Assembly: GCA_022842845.1 (NCBI GenBank) | Contig: JALHOT010000001.1 | Location: 212,515-276,514 of the forward strand | Source of the DNA: Cyclobacteriaceae bacterium | GTDB lineage: Bacteria > Bacteroidota > Bacteroidia > Cytophagales > Cyclobacteriaceae | Length of the DNA: 64,000 bases | Reading direction: 5' to 3' | In this document: positions 18,574-27,136 of the stretch, one piece after another | Numbering within the stretch: the stretch's first letter is position 1 | Layout: each line of letters begins with the position of its first letter | Program-made: the position numbers and the translations under genes | Notes under the pieces: generated by a model | Seen by the model: only the letters and a program-made list of their open reading frames with translations | Databases searched by the model: none | What the model was told of the DNA's origin: nothing

Positions 18574-19215
18574 ATGCTTTTTAACTTAGGTTCTTCTCAT
18601 TCAATTGCCAATCACTTCCTCCGATCGTTGCGCGATCCTGTTTTGCAACAAGACAGAGCTAAGTTTCGGAAAAATGTTGAAAAGCTGGGTGAGATCATGG
18701 CATACGAAATTTCAAAAAAGTTGCCTTATGAACCGAGCTTAGTACAAACCCCACTTGGCAAAACCGAATCTTACTTTTTAAAACAAAAACCGGTTTTGAT
18801 TACAGTACTCAGAGCGGGGCTTCCCTACTTCAACGGTTTTCAAAATTATTTTGAAGAGAGTGATTGTGGCTTTATCGGGGCTTACAGAAAAGAAGAAAAG
18901 GAAATCAGTATTCAGCTCGACTATTTAGCTACGCCAAGCCTGGAAGGCCGCATCATCATCCTCATCGATCCTATGCTGGCCACAGGGAAATCTTTTGCAA
19001 GAAGTGTGGATGCCCTCATCAAACACGGAAAGCCTGCTCATATTCATATCGCCTCATTAGTATCTTCGCCACAGGGCATACAATTTTTACATGAACATTT
19101 AAAAACAGACTACACCCTTTGGACCTTCGCTCAAGATGAAACGCTGAATAAGCAATCTTACATCGTACCCGGACTCGGTGATGCTGGCGATCTTTGCTTC
19201 GGAGAAAAATTATAA
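18574..19215 (+). CDS. upp: Uracil phosphoribosyltransferase
   Basis: The 213-residue protein (start at the ATG 18574; the frame also allows a TTG 21 bases earlier) has the PRPP loop I-D-P-M-L-A-T-G-K-S and the uracil-binding C-terminus P-G-L-G-D-A-G-D-x-x-F-G, both diagnostic of UPRT. R-A-G-L-P-Y also matches the family. It converts uracil and PRPP to UMP. The sequence is somewhat diverged (V-L-R-A-G-L-P rather than V-L-R-A-G-L-G), as in many Bacteroidota. Confidence 0.92.
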   Translation: MLFNLGSSHSIANHFLRSLRDPVLQQDRAKFRKNVEKLGEIMAYEISKKLPYEPSLVQTPLGKTESYFLKQKPVLITVLRAGLPYFNGFQNYFEESDCGFIGAYRKEEKEISIQLDYLATPSLEGRIIILIDPMLATGKSFARSVDALIKHGKPAHIHIASLVSSPQGIQFLHEHLKTDYTLWTFAQDETLNKQSYIVPGLGDAGDLCFGEKL

Positions 19216-19219
19216 GATT

Positions 19220-19678
19220 ATGTGGGAAGAAATTCTGAAGGCTTTTTCGGGCGTATACCTGCCCAGCATGTTAAAATTTTTCTTTGGGCCTTTGGGTGGC
19301 TACGCCCTCAAACTCAATCTGTTTACCACCATCATTGGTACTGTTGCCGGTATGATGACGGTTGTGACCGTTTTTGCTTTTGCCGGTGAATGGATCAGAA
19401 TCAACGTGATCAATCGATTCTTTCCCAAGAGAAAAAGATTCTCTGATAGAAATAAACGATTCGTTACTATTTGGAGGAAATATGGGATTGCAGGCACTGC
19501 CTTTCTTACACCATTGCTACTAACACCCATAGGTGGATCTTTACTGGCTATTAGTTTCGGTAGCCCTAAAGACAAATTACTCTTTTATATGTTCGTGAGC
19601 GCTTCATTCTGGGCCACTGCCTTTAGTATTGGTGTGTACTTTTTTGGCAACACCTTCTTTCCGGATTACCTAAAATAA
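19220..19678 (+). CDS. Small integral membrane protein, possibly exporter-like
   Basis: From the ATG at 19220 (GGAGA at 19201-19205 upstream, four bases after the upp stop) the protein has 152 residues. Hydrophobic segments lie around L-N-L-F-T-T-I-I-G-T-V-A-G, A-G-T-A-F-L-T-P-L-L-L-T-P-I-G-G and the C-terminal F-V-S-A-S-F-W-A-T-A-F. A Lys/Arg-rich loop (F-P-K-R-K-R-F-S-D-R-N-K-R) separates the first two. The K-Y-G-x-x-G-x-x-F-L-x-P segment vaguely resembles small multidrug-export/DedA-type proteins. It is probably co-transcribed with upp. Function unknown. Confidence 0.6.
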   Translation: MWEEILKAFSGVYLPSMLKFFFGPLGGYALKLNLFTTIIGTVAGMMTVVTVFAFAGEWIRINVINRFFPKRKRFSDRNKRFVTIWRKYGIAGTAFLTPLLLTPIGGSLLAISFGSPKDKLLFYMFVSASFWATAFSIGVYFFGNTFFPDYLK

Positions 19679-19705
19679 AAAATTAACCAGCAAGTAAACT
19701 CACCA

Positions 19706-20611
19706 TTACTGCTTGTCTTCATCAGGCAAAATCTCGATATCCCTGATAAGCACCTTTTTGGCGATGGCCTGCCCTGTTTTGGTTGCCGCTAAACCTCCTA
19801 AAGCAGTTTCCTTATAACGCGTTTCCATGCTAGCACCAATTTCGCCCATGGCTTCAATCACTTCATCAACAGGTATTACACTGCTCACATTAGCCAAAGC
19901 AATTTGTGCAGAGCTATTGGCAATCGCAGCTGCACTGGCATTGCGCACCACGCAGGGTACTTCTACCAAGCCAGCCACCGGATCGCACACCAAGCCCAGC
20001 ATGCACTGTACGGTAATCGCCACTGCATTAAAAATTTGATCGGTATTGCCACCCAAACAAAAAACGATGGCTCCAGAACCCATGGCTGCCGCAGTTCCCG
20101 TTTCGGCCTGACAACCACCCACTGCTCCGGCAATAGAAGCCTTTTGCTCCATAATGAGCGCAATGCCAGCCGCCAGCAACATGGCGTCTAAAATTTTCTT
20201 CTCATCAATTTTATGAATCTCTTGCAAAGTGAAAAGCACCCCCGGCATAATTCCGCTGGCTCCCGCTGTAGGCGCTGCCACTACACGACCCATGCAAGAG
20301 TTTACTTCTTTGGCTGCTAAAGCACGTGATATAAGATTCTGAAATTCTTTTGATAATACAGGTGTGGGGTAATTATAGACTTTCTTTGCCCCATTGTTAA
20401 TCATACCTGAGCGCGAAGTCATTTCTTCCGTTAAGCCGGTTTGTACCGCATCCTTCATTACATCCCAGGCACGGGCCAGGCCATCCATAATCTGCTGATC
20501 CGTTCTGCCCTTTTGGGTACGCTCATACTCAAGCACCACTGCTGGTAGTGATAACTTCTGATCGTCTGAGTATTGCTTCCATTCTGCAAATGATTCAAAT
20601 AAAAATGCCAT
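19706..20611 (-). CDS. sdaAA: L-serine dehydratase, alpha chain
   Basis: The 301-residue protein is the catalytic alpha domain of Fe-S L-serine ammonia-lyase: A-A-P-T-A-G-A-S-G-I-M-P-G near residue 112, then cluster-ligand Cys residues in G-G-C-Q-A-E, L-V-C-D-P-V-A-G and V-E-V-P-C-V-V-R-N. It deaminates serine to pyruvate. Only the alpha chain is here; the beta chain (SdaAB), which many bacteria fuse to alpha, is not in the window and should be encoded elsewhere. Confidence 0.92.
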   Translation of the reverse strand: MAFLFESFAEWKQYSDDQKLSLPAVVLEYERTQKGRTDQQIMDGLARAWDVMKDAVQTGLTEEMTSRSGMINNGAKKVYNYPTPVLSKEFQNLISRALAAKEVNSCMGRVVAAPTAGASGIMPGVLFTLQEIHKIDEKKILDAMLLAAGIALIMEQKASIAGAVGGCQAETGTAAAMGSGAIVFCLGGNTDQIFNAVAITVQCMLGLVCDPVAGLVEVPCVVRNASAAAIANSSAQIALANVSSVIPVDEVIEAMGEIGASMETRYKETALGGLAATKTGQAIAKKVLIRDIEILPDEDKQ

Positions 20612-20746
20612 GGCTTCCGTATCGATTAATGTTCAAAGTTCAAGGATAGTACACTCATTTCAAACGTTTGAAAGCACTTTATTGGTTCAATTATCCATTT
20701 ATCAAAAAAGTCCTGCCAATCGGATTTTTCTGCCTACTTTTCAGTT

Positions 20747-21178
20747 ATGCGTGTTCTGTTAGTTACTACCGTTCTGTTTTTTGCGCAATTAACCCATGCG
20801 CAAACAGAAAACTTTTGGCATACCCTCGCGCAAGTGAGCTTTAAGACTGTTAAAGATCCCAATGGCTATGATGCTGAACTGCCCATCTTTAGTAAGTATT
20901 TAAAAACCTTTCACGGTAAGAAGGTGGCAATTAAGGGCTACGTGATTCCCTTAGATGAACTGGGTGGCTCTGGAAAATTCATGCTCTCTTCTCTACCCTT
21001 CAACCTATGTTACTTCTGTGGAGCTGCCGGCCCAGAAACTGTTGTAGAAGTAGAAACTACAGATAAAGTTAAATTCAGCACTAAGCAAATTACCATGGAG
21101 GGCATCATTTATTTGAACGAAAGCGACCCCAACCATCACATCTATATTTTTAAAAACGCAAAAATTATTAATCAGTAA
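20747..21178 (+). CDS. Exported protein with C-x-F-C-G / GPETVVE motif (unknown family, possibly DUF3299-like)
   Basis: The 143-residue protein has a signal peptide (V-T-T-V-L-F-F-A-Q-L-T-H-A-Q). The body has strands G-K-K-V-A-I-K-G-Y-V-I-P-L-D and F-M-L-S-S-L-P-F-N-L-C-Y-F-C-G, followed by G-P-E-T-V-V-E-V and a closing strand I-T-M-E-G-I-I-Y-L-N. The same FMLSSLP, C-x-F-C-G and GPETVVE strings occur in the gene at 23532. The layout resembles DUF3299 proteins, and the C-x-x-C-like pair could bind a metal or be redox active. It lies five bases before an M28 peptidase gene. Confidence 0.65.
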   Translation: MRVLLVTTVLFFAQLTHAQTENFWHTLAQVSFKTVKDPNGYDAELPIFSKYLKTFHGKKVAIKGYVIPLDELGGSGKFMLSSLPFNLCYFCGAAGPETVVEVETTDKVKFSTKQITMEGIIYLNESDPNHHIYIFKNAKIINQ

Positions 21179-21183
21179 TCGGC

Positions 21184-22554
21184 ATGAAAAGAATTGCATC
21201 GCTCCTATTTGCGCTTAGTTGCAACTTGTTTGTTTTGGCTCAATCAGCTGATGAAGCGGCCATCAGAAAAATCTATAATGAAGCACTAGCCAACGGCCAA
21301 TCCTATGAAATGCTGCGAGCCCTTACAACGAAAGCTCCGGGTCGCTTGAGCGGATCGCCTAATGCAGCCGTAGCAGTTGAATGGAGCAGACACACCATGC
21401 TACAACTAGGCTTTGATTCAGTGTGGTTGCAACCCGTTATGGTACCGCATTGGGTAAGGGGCAAAAAAGAGGTCGCTAAAATACTCACCAAAAAACAAGG
21501 GGCTATTGATGTGAATGTGCTGGCACTGGGTGGATCTATCGGTACTGGTCCCCAAGGTATATCTGCCTCTGTGGTAGAAGTGAAAGATTTTGAAGAGTTA
21601 AAAGCACTAGGCGAAAAAGGGGTGAAAGGTAAAATTGTATTCTTCAACAGGCGCATGGACCCTACACTGATACAAACCTTCTCTGCCTATGGAGGTGCTG
21701 TTAATCAACGCGGTGGTGGCACAAGTGAAGCCGCAAAATACGGAGCTGTAGCTGCCATTGTTCGTTCGATGGGATCAAACCCAGAAGACTATGCCCATAC
21801 TGGTGGCTTGCGTTATGCACCCAATGTTGGTAAAATTCCAGCAGCTGCTATTAGCACCAACCATGCTGATCTGCTGAGTCAATTGCTTAAAGAGGAAAAA
21901 GATTTACAGGTTTACTTAGCAACCAACTGCGAAATTCTTCCTGACGCACCTTCCTTTAATGTAATAGGCGAATTACGTGGCACAGAAAGTCCTGATGAAA
22001 TAATTGTCGTGAGTGGTCACCTTGATTCTTGGGATGTTGGCGAAGGTGCCCACGATGATGGCAGCGGATGTGTACAGGCCATTGAAGTATTGCGCATTTT
22101 TAAAGCTATGGGTTACAAACCTAAGAAGACCATTCGAGCCGTTATGTACATGAATGAGGAAAATGGTTTGCGTGGTGGCATTGAATATGCCAAGCAGGTT
22201 GAAAATAAAAAAGAGAAACACATTGCTGCTATGGAAAGTGACAGAGGTGGCTTTACTCCACGCGGTTTCACCATGAGTGCGCCCGAAGACGTGAAAAATA
22301 AAGTGAAGAGCTGGAAGCCTTTATTGGAGCCTTACGGGCTCACTGACTTTAATGGTGAAGGCGGTGGTGCAGATATTGGGCCGCTTGCACCACAGGGAAT
22401 TCCTTTGTTTGGCTACTTACCTGATTCACAACGCTACTTCGATTATCACCATACACAGGAAGATACTTTTGATAAGGTAAGCAAGCGAGAGCTTGAGTTA
22501 GGAGCAGCCGCCATGGCTGCACTCACTTTCTTGATCGACTCTAAAGGACTTTAA
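21184..22554 (+). CDS. Exported M28-family zinc aminopeptidase/carboxypeptidase with PA insert
   Basis: The 456-residue protein has a signal peptide (L-F-A-L-S-C-N-L-F-V-L-A-Q). A PA-domain-like segment (K-G-K-I-V-F-F-N-R-R, A-A-K-Y-G-A-V-A-A-I) precedes the catalytic domain. The latter has G-H-L-D-S-W-D-V-G-E-G-A-H-D-D-G-S-G (metal His and Asp), E-E-N-G-L-R-G-G (catalytic Glu), a later E-S-D-R-G-G and the His ligand in D-Y-H-H-T. It should cleave N- or C-terminal residues from peptides in the periplasm or outside. It probably shares a transcript with the small Cys-motif gene just upstream. Confidence 0.9.
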   Translation: MKRIASLLFALSCNLFVLAQSADEAAIRKIYNEALANGQSYEMLRALTTKAPGRLSGSPNAAVAVEWSRHTMLQLGFDSVWLQPVMVPHWVRGKKEVAKILTKKQGAIDVNVLALGGSIGTGPQGISASVVEVKDFEELKALGEKGVKGKIVFFNRRMDPTLIQTFSAYGGAVNQRGGGTSEAAKYGAVAAIVRSMGSNPEDYAHTGGLRYAPNVGKIPAAAISTNHADLLSQLLKEEKDLQVYLATNCEILPDAPSFNVIGELRGTESPDEIIVVSGHLDSWDVGEGAHDDGSGCVQAIEVLRIFKAMGYKPKKTIRAVMYMNEENGLRGGIEYAKQVENKKEKHIAAMESDRGGFTPRGFTMSAPEDVKNKVKSWKPLLEPYGLTDFNGEGGGADIGPLAPQGIPLFGYLPDSQRYFDYHHTQEDTFDKVSKRELELGAAAMAALTFLIDSKGL

Positions 22555-22561
22555 CTTCGAT

Positions 22562-22608
22562 GTTAGTTGTTCGTTGGTAGTGAGAGAATCGGATAACGAA
22601 TAGCTAAC
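22562..22608. repeat. Imperfect word-like inverted repeat between convergent genes
   Basis: GTTAGTTGTTCGTT (22562-22575) and AACGAATAGCTAAC (22595-22608) match in inverted orientation at 12 of 14 positions around a 19-base loop. A further AACAACGAAAAACG word follows. It sits between the ends of the M28 gene and the NTF2-like gene, has no T-tract, and shares the style of the repeats at 5791, 14055 and 16253. Confidence 0.45.
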
Positions 22609-22621
22609 AACGAAAAACGCC

Positions 22622-23467
22622 CTATTTATACGTTACAAGATCAATCACCAATTTCCAACCGGCATTTTTTTCATGTTTCCAAACGTGTAGGTAGTTGGCA
22701 GCTTTTGTTTGATTGCCTTTTAGTTGAACAACTGCAGTTCCATATACATACCCTAAGTCTCCACTGGAAGCAAGGACATGACCTACTTCATTAAACGTGA
22801 CAGGCAATCCAGCATTTACATATGCTAAAATGGATGCCTGATCAAGTATCGGCTCGATGCCTGGTCTGTAAAATCTGGTTTCGCGTGACAACACTGCTTC
22901 ATAGGCCTGTGACTTGGCAACGGCCAGGGCTTCCATAAGATTTTGTTCCACCGTTTCCAGAGCGCTATTCGCTTCAAGGTTTTTTGCCATTGATTCAAAT
23001 TCAATAGCCGATGATCTCCAGGCAGATGTTTGAGCAGATTGGGGATGATCAATGCCTATATCAATAAGTAATTTCCAAGACCCATCAATTTGTCTTTGCC
23101 AAAAAGAAACGAAGTGACCAAAAGCCACTGCCTTAGCATCGGATTTATTTACCCTAAACTCCCAGGGCCCTGTATTGTATCCAAAATCTCCTGAAGAAGC
23201 CAAGTCAGAAAAAACTGGCTCCCATTTCAACCAACCACTATTTGGCTGTTGATTTTGATAGGCTCTCTTTGCATTAACAGGCCCTTCCCCAAAAACAATG
23301 GTATTCTCAGTGAACTGCGCCAAAAAGGCATCGCGGGTATTGGTGTCCTTGGCAAGATCAATAAAATCCCACTCAGCCTTTACCAATGCCTTTAGGTTTT
23401 CTGATGACTCCTGCGCTACAACTGGCATTACCACCGCGAGCAAGAAACTTGTAAAAAGTACTTTCAT
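22622..23467 (-). CDS. Exported protein with two NTF2-like (DUF4440/SnoaL-type) domains
   Basis: The 281-residue protein has a signal peptide (F-L-L-A-V-V-M-P-V-V-A-Q). Two related halves follow, each with the NTF2-like order: helix with A-E-W-D-F-I / M-E-A-L-A-V-A, a D-A-F-L-A-Q-F-T-E-N or E-A-V-L-S-R-E-T-R-F-Y segment, and a strand block ending in W-K-L-L-I-D-I or W-K-L-V-I-D-L-V. S-G-D-F-G-Y-N-T-G and S-G-D-L-G-Y-V-Y-G occupy equal positions. Such domains bind small ligands or act as enzymes, but nothing identifies this one. Confidence 0.75.
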   Translation of the reverse strand: MKVLFTSFLLAVVMPVVAQESSENLKALVKAEWDFIDLAKDTNTRDAFLAQFTENTIVFGEGPVNAKRAYQNQQPNSGWLKWEPVFSDLASSGDFGYNTGPWEFRVNKSDAKAVAFGHFVSFWQRQIDGSWKLLIDIGIDHPQSAQTSAWRSSAIEFESMAKNLEANSALETVEQNLMEALAVAKSQAYEAVLSRETRFYRPGIEPILDQASILAYVNAGLPVTFNEVGHVLASSGDLGYVYGTAVVQLKGNQTKAANYLHVWKHEKNAGWKLVIDLVTYK

Positions 23468-23531
23468 AATATACTATCACGAAGAAAGGCTTCTGAAGGT
23501 TTTAAGAAAATATCTTCCGAAAGAGAACAGC

Positions 23532-24044
23532 TCAAAAATCAATCTCTCCTAACACAGTGGCACTCGTCAGCACATAAATCATCTGACCAGGATCTTTATC
23601 ATTGAGAAAAAGCTTTCCCTTGATTTCAACAGGTTTCTCGGTGTAATTAACCTGATTGATAGAGAATATCTCTACCACTGTCTCTGGCCCGCCACCACCA
23701 CAAAAAAAGCACACGTTAATAGGTAAAGAGGAAAGCATAAAATGATTTGACTTAAGCGCACCTCCCTCGAAAGGAACTAAATATCCTGGTAAAGTAACTT
23801 CCTTTCCATTCAAAGCTTTGACTTGATCACTGAATACCGGCTTATCCAAACCATCAAAGTCTTCTGCATTCTGAATGAATTGAATATTATAGAGTTTAGG
23901 CCAAACCAGTGATGGAAAACCTTGATAGACTGCTTGCTTTCGCGGCTGCGCAAAAGAAACAATTGATGATAGCATGACAAAAAAAAGTAAGAGCCATCCT
24001 GAAGAAAAGGATGGCTCTGTCTTATTTACATTTACTGTATTCAT
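23532..24044 (-). CDS. Exported paralogue of the 20747 Cys-motif protein
   Basis: Translation from the ATG at 24044 gives 170 residues. A hydrophobic stretch W-L-L-L-F-F-V-M-L-S-S-I-V-S-F-A-Q serves as the signal peptide, and H-F-M-L-S-S-L-P-I-N-V-C-F-F-C-G and G-P-E-T-V-V-E-I follow, as in the gene at 20747. It starts one base after the gcvP stop. The gcvP-side terminator (23990-24018) lies in its first 20 codons, and the T-tract encodes part of the signal peptide. The next ATG (23975) would leave only ten residues before A-Q, too short for export, so 24044 is preferred. Confidence 0.65.
   Translation of the reverse strand: MNTVNVNKTEPSFSSGWLLLFFVMLSSIVSFAQPRKQAVYQGFPSLVWPKLYNIQFIQNAEDFDGLDKPVFSDQVKALNGKEVTLPGYLVPFEGGALKSNHFMLSSLPINVCFFCGGGGPETVVEIFSINQVNYTEKPVEIKGKLFLNDKDPGQMIYVLTSATVLGEIDF
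23990..24018 (-). terminator. Rho-independent terminator after gcvP, inside the next gene's 5' end
   Basis: AGAGCCATCC and GGATGGCTCT form a perfect 10-pair stem with a nine-base loop. On the minus strand the stem is followed by TTACTTTTTTTT. It lies 28 to 56 bases past the gcvP stop and within the reading frame of the gene at 23532-24044. Confidence 0.8.
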
Positions 24045-24045
24045 G

Positions 24046-26922
24046 TTAGGCCTCTGCACTGGCATATTCCTCCATTGGCAAACAGCTACACACTAAGTTT
24101 CTGTCACCGTAAGCATTGTCAACACGGCTTACGCTTGGCCAGAACTTCATATCCTTCACATAAGGAAGCGGGAAAGCAGCTTTCTGTCTGCTGTAAGGCC
24201 TGGTCCACTCATTGGCTGTAATGACAGCAGCTGTGTGAGGCGCATGCTTTAACACATTTTCCTCCTTAGAGTACTTACCTTCCTCAATTTCACGAATTTC
24301 GTTTCTGATCTCGATCAAAGCATCCACAAAACGATCCAGCTCTTCTTTAGGTTCGCTTTCTGTAGGCTCTATCATCAACGTACCCGCTACCGGGAATGAT
24401 ACCGTTGGCGCGTGGAAACCATAATCCATCAAGCGCTTGGCGATGTCTTCAACTTCTACGCCTGCCTTTTTGAAATCACGGCAATCCACAATCATTTCGT
24501 GGGCTGCACGACCGTTGGTACCAGTGTATAAAATTTTATAATGACCATTCAAACGCTCCTTTATGTAATTAGCATTTAAGATGGCGTACTTGGTAGCATT
24601 GGTCAATCCATCACCCCCCATCATAGCAATATAGGCATAAGAAATGGTGAGGATGCTGGCACTACCCCATGGGGCTGCTGACACTGCGCTGATGGCATGC
24701 TTACCACCTGTTTTTACGACAGCATGACCAGGCAAGAAATCTTTTAATTTGTCATTGCAGCAAATAGGCCCCATGCCAGGGCCGCCACCACCGTGTGGTA
24801 TACAGAATGTTTTGTGAAGGTTTAGGTGACAAACATCTGCGCCAATATTGGCCGGAGACGTTAAGCCTACCTGAGCATTCATGTTGGCACCATCCATATA
24901 CACGAGACCTCCGCACTGATGAATGATCTCACATATTTCTGTAATCGCTTCTTCAAACACTCCGTGTGTAGATGGATAGGTCACCATCAAACATGATAAG
25001 CGATCTTTGTATTGCTCTGCCTTGGCCTTTAAATCTGCCACATCAACCTTTCCTTCTTCGTCAGATTTTGTTACCACTACTTCCATACCGGCCATGACTG
25101 CACTCGCAGGATTAGTACCGTGGGCTGATGAAGGGATCAGGGCAATGTTTCTATGATGATCACCACGGCTCTGGTGATACGCGCGGATGACCATTAAGCC
25201 TGCATACTCGCCTTGAGCACCGCTGTTGGGCTGCAGTGAAACACCGGTAAAACCAGTAATCTCTTTCAACCATTTTTCAAGATTGTTAGTCAACTCCTGA
25301 TAACCCAAAGTCTGATCTGCTGGCGCAAAAGGATGCATGTTACCTAACTCAGGCCACGTTACAGGAATCATTTCTGTGGTAGCATTCAATTTCATGGTAC
25401 AAGAACCCAATGAAATCATCGAATGCACCATCGATAAATCCTTATTCTCCAAACGCTTGATGTAACGCAGCATTTCATGTTCTGAATGATGCGAAGAGAA
25501 CACAGGGTGCGTCATAAAAGAAGCGGTACGCACCAAGGCTGAAGGCCAGCTTACTGTATCGGCAGCCTTTTTTACACTTAGAGTCTTTCCTGCCACCGTT
25601 GCGAAAATCTGTAGCAAGGTTTCAATATCGTTTTGAGAGGTTGTTTCATCCACAGAAATACCTACGAAATTATCGGCATGGTAGCGAAGGTTAATCTCAT
25701 GTTTGACAGCTTCCTTCTCAATAGCCTTCTTATCAGCTACTGTAATTTTTAGCGTATCGAAATAATTTTCGTTCACCTGCTTGTACCCGAGGGCTTCTAC
25801 CCCTGCTGCCAGGTTCTTAGCCAAGCCATGTACACGACCAGCAATTTTCTTTAAACCTTCAGGACCGTGGTAAACACCATACATACCAGCCATTACAGAC
25901 AATAACACCTGCGCAGTGCAGATATTAGAGGTCGCCTTTTCCCTGCGGATATGTTGTTCACGTGTTTGCAAAGCCATGCGATACCCGGGATTACCAGAAG
26001 CATCGATCGAAGCACCAATAATACGACCCGGCATCTGACGCTTGAAATCATCTTTGGTGGCAAAGTAAGCCGCGTGCGGACCACCAAAACCCATAGGGAT
26101 TCCGAAACGTTGTGTAGAACCAACTACCACATCAGCACCCATTTCACCTGGTGATTTCATCATTACCAGACTCAAAATATCGGCTGCCATAACCACAAAC
26201 ACATCTTTCTCATGCGCAGTTGCTGCAAAAGCTGTGTAGTCTTTAATGGCTCCATCAGCATTCGGGTTTTGAACAAACACAGCAAATAAATTAGCGTCTG
26301 TCAAATCTAAAGTATTGATATCGCCCACTACCAGCTCTACACCGATTGGAGCCGAGCGCGTCTTTAACAAATCAATGGTTTGTGGAAAACTATTCTGATC
26401 AACAAAAAATGTGTGTGCGTTTTTCTTGGAGGCTTTGCGTGAAGCATACATCAAGTGCATGGCTTCTGCCGCAGCGGTGGCTTCGTCAAGCAAAGAGGCA
26501 TTGGCGATTTGCATGCCGGTTAAATCAATCACCATGGTTTGGTAATTAATAAGTGCCTCCAGGCGGCCTTGAGCTATTTCGGCCTGATAAGGCGTATAGG
26601 CAGTATACCATCCTGGATTTTCCAAAATGTTACGAAGGATAACACCAGGCGTTATGGTGTTGTAATAGCCTGTGCCTATGTAAGACTTGAAAACCTTGTT
26701 CTTAGAAGCCAAAGCCTTAAAGCTCTTCAAAAATTCAAACTCCGATTGTGCAGCGGGCAACTCAAGCGGCTTTTTTAGTCTTATGTTTGCCGGCACTGTC
26801 TGCTCAATCAGCTCATCTATTGATGACGCCCCAACAACTTTCAGCATTTCAGCTGTTTGTCTGGCATCTGGCCCAATATGGCGCCCTTCAAATTTTTCGG
26901 AGTAAGTTGAATCTATTTTCAT
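24046..26922 (-). CDS. gcvP: Glycine dehydrogenase (decarboxylating), full-length P-protein
   Basis: The 958-residue single-chain P-protein contains both halves of the family. The PLP lysine lies in [16 protein letters not shown], and the N-half has G-G-P-H-A-A-Y-F and the characteristic start R-H-I-G-P. It decarboxylates glycine, passing aminomethyl to the H-protein lipoyl arm. The T and H genes are not adjacent. A TACCTTTG box lies upstream and a strong terminator just downstream. Confidence 0.98.
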   Translation of the reverse strand: MKIDSTYSEKFEGRHIGPDARQTAEMLKVVGASSIDELIEQTVPANIRLKKPLELPAAQSEFEFLKSFKALASKNKVFKSYIGTGYYNTITPGVILRNILENPGWYTAYTPYQAEIAQGRLEALINYQTMVIDLTGMQIANASLLDEATAAAEAMHLMYASRKASKKNAHTFFVDQNSFPQTIDLLKTRSAPIGVELVVGDINTLDLTDANLFAVFVQNPNADGAIKDYTAFAATAHEKDVFVVMAADILSLVMMKSPGEMGADVVVGSTQRFGIPMGFGGPHAAYFATKDDFKRQMPGRIIGASIDASGNPGYRMALQTREQHIRREKATSNICTAQVLLSVMAGMYGVYHGPEGLKKIAGRVHGLAKNLAAGVEALGYKQVNENYFDTLKITVADKKAIEKEAVKHEINLRYHADNFVGISVDETTSQNDIETLLQIFATVAGKTLSVKKAADTVSWPSALVRTASFMTHPVFSSHHSEHEMLRYIKRLENKDLSMVHSMISLGSCTMKLNATTEMIPVTWPELGNMHPFAPADQTLGYQELTNNLEKWLKEITGFTGVSLQPNSGAQGEYAGLMVIRAYHQSRGDHHRNIALIPSSAHGTNPASAVMAGMEVVVTKSDEEGKVDVADLKAKAEQYKDRLSCLMVTYPSTHGVFEEAITEICEIIHQCGGLVYMDGANMNAQVGLTSPANIGADVCHLNLHKTFCIPHGGGGPGMGPICCNDKLKDFLPGHAVVKTGGKHAISAVSAAPWGSASILTISYAYIAMMGGDGLTNATKYAILNANYIKERLNGHYKILYTGTNGRAAHEMIVDCRDFKKAGVEVEDIAKRLMDYGFHAPTVSFPVAGTLMIEPTESEPKEELDRFVDALIEIRNEIREIEEGKYSKEENVLKHAPHTAAVITANEWTRPYSRQKAAFPLPYVKDMKFWPSVSRVDNAYGDRNLVCSCLPMEEYASAEA

Positions 26923-26984
26923 TGTATTGGTAGTTCTTAAATTTTAGCGATGGCACACACCTAATAAGGTTGTTAAAAGTGCCG

Positions 26985-26992
26985 CAAAGGTA
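26985..26992 (-). promoter_or_regulatory. -7 promoter box of gcvP
   Basis: On the minus strand TACCTTTG matches TAnnTTTG and lies 62 bases before the gcvP ATG. No -33 TTG was found at the expected spacing. No glycine riboswitch-like structure was evident in the leader by eye. Confidence 0.45.
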
Positions 26993-27136
26993 ATTTCTAA
27001 AACCTTAATCTGTTAACAGTGTTCAACCGATTTAAGTCATAATTTTCAAAGATTTTACCAGCTGTATAAAAATCCATTTTCAGGCCTGAAAAATTGTAAA
27101 ACCTGCCCATCTTTGGTCTTTAACCACACGCTAAAC

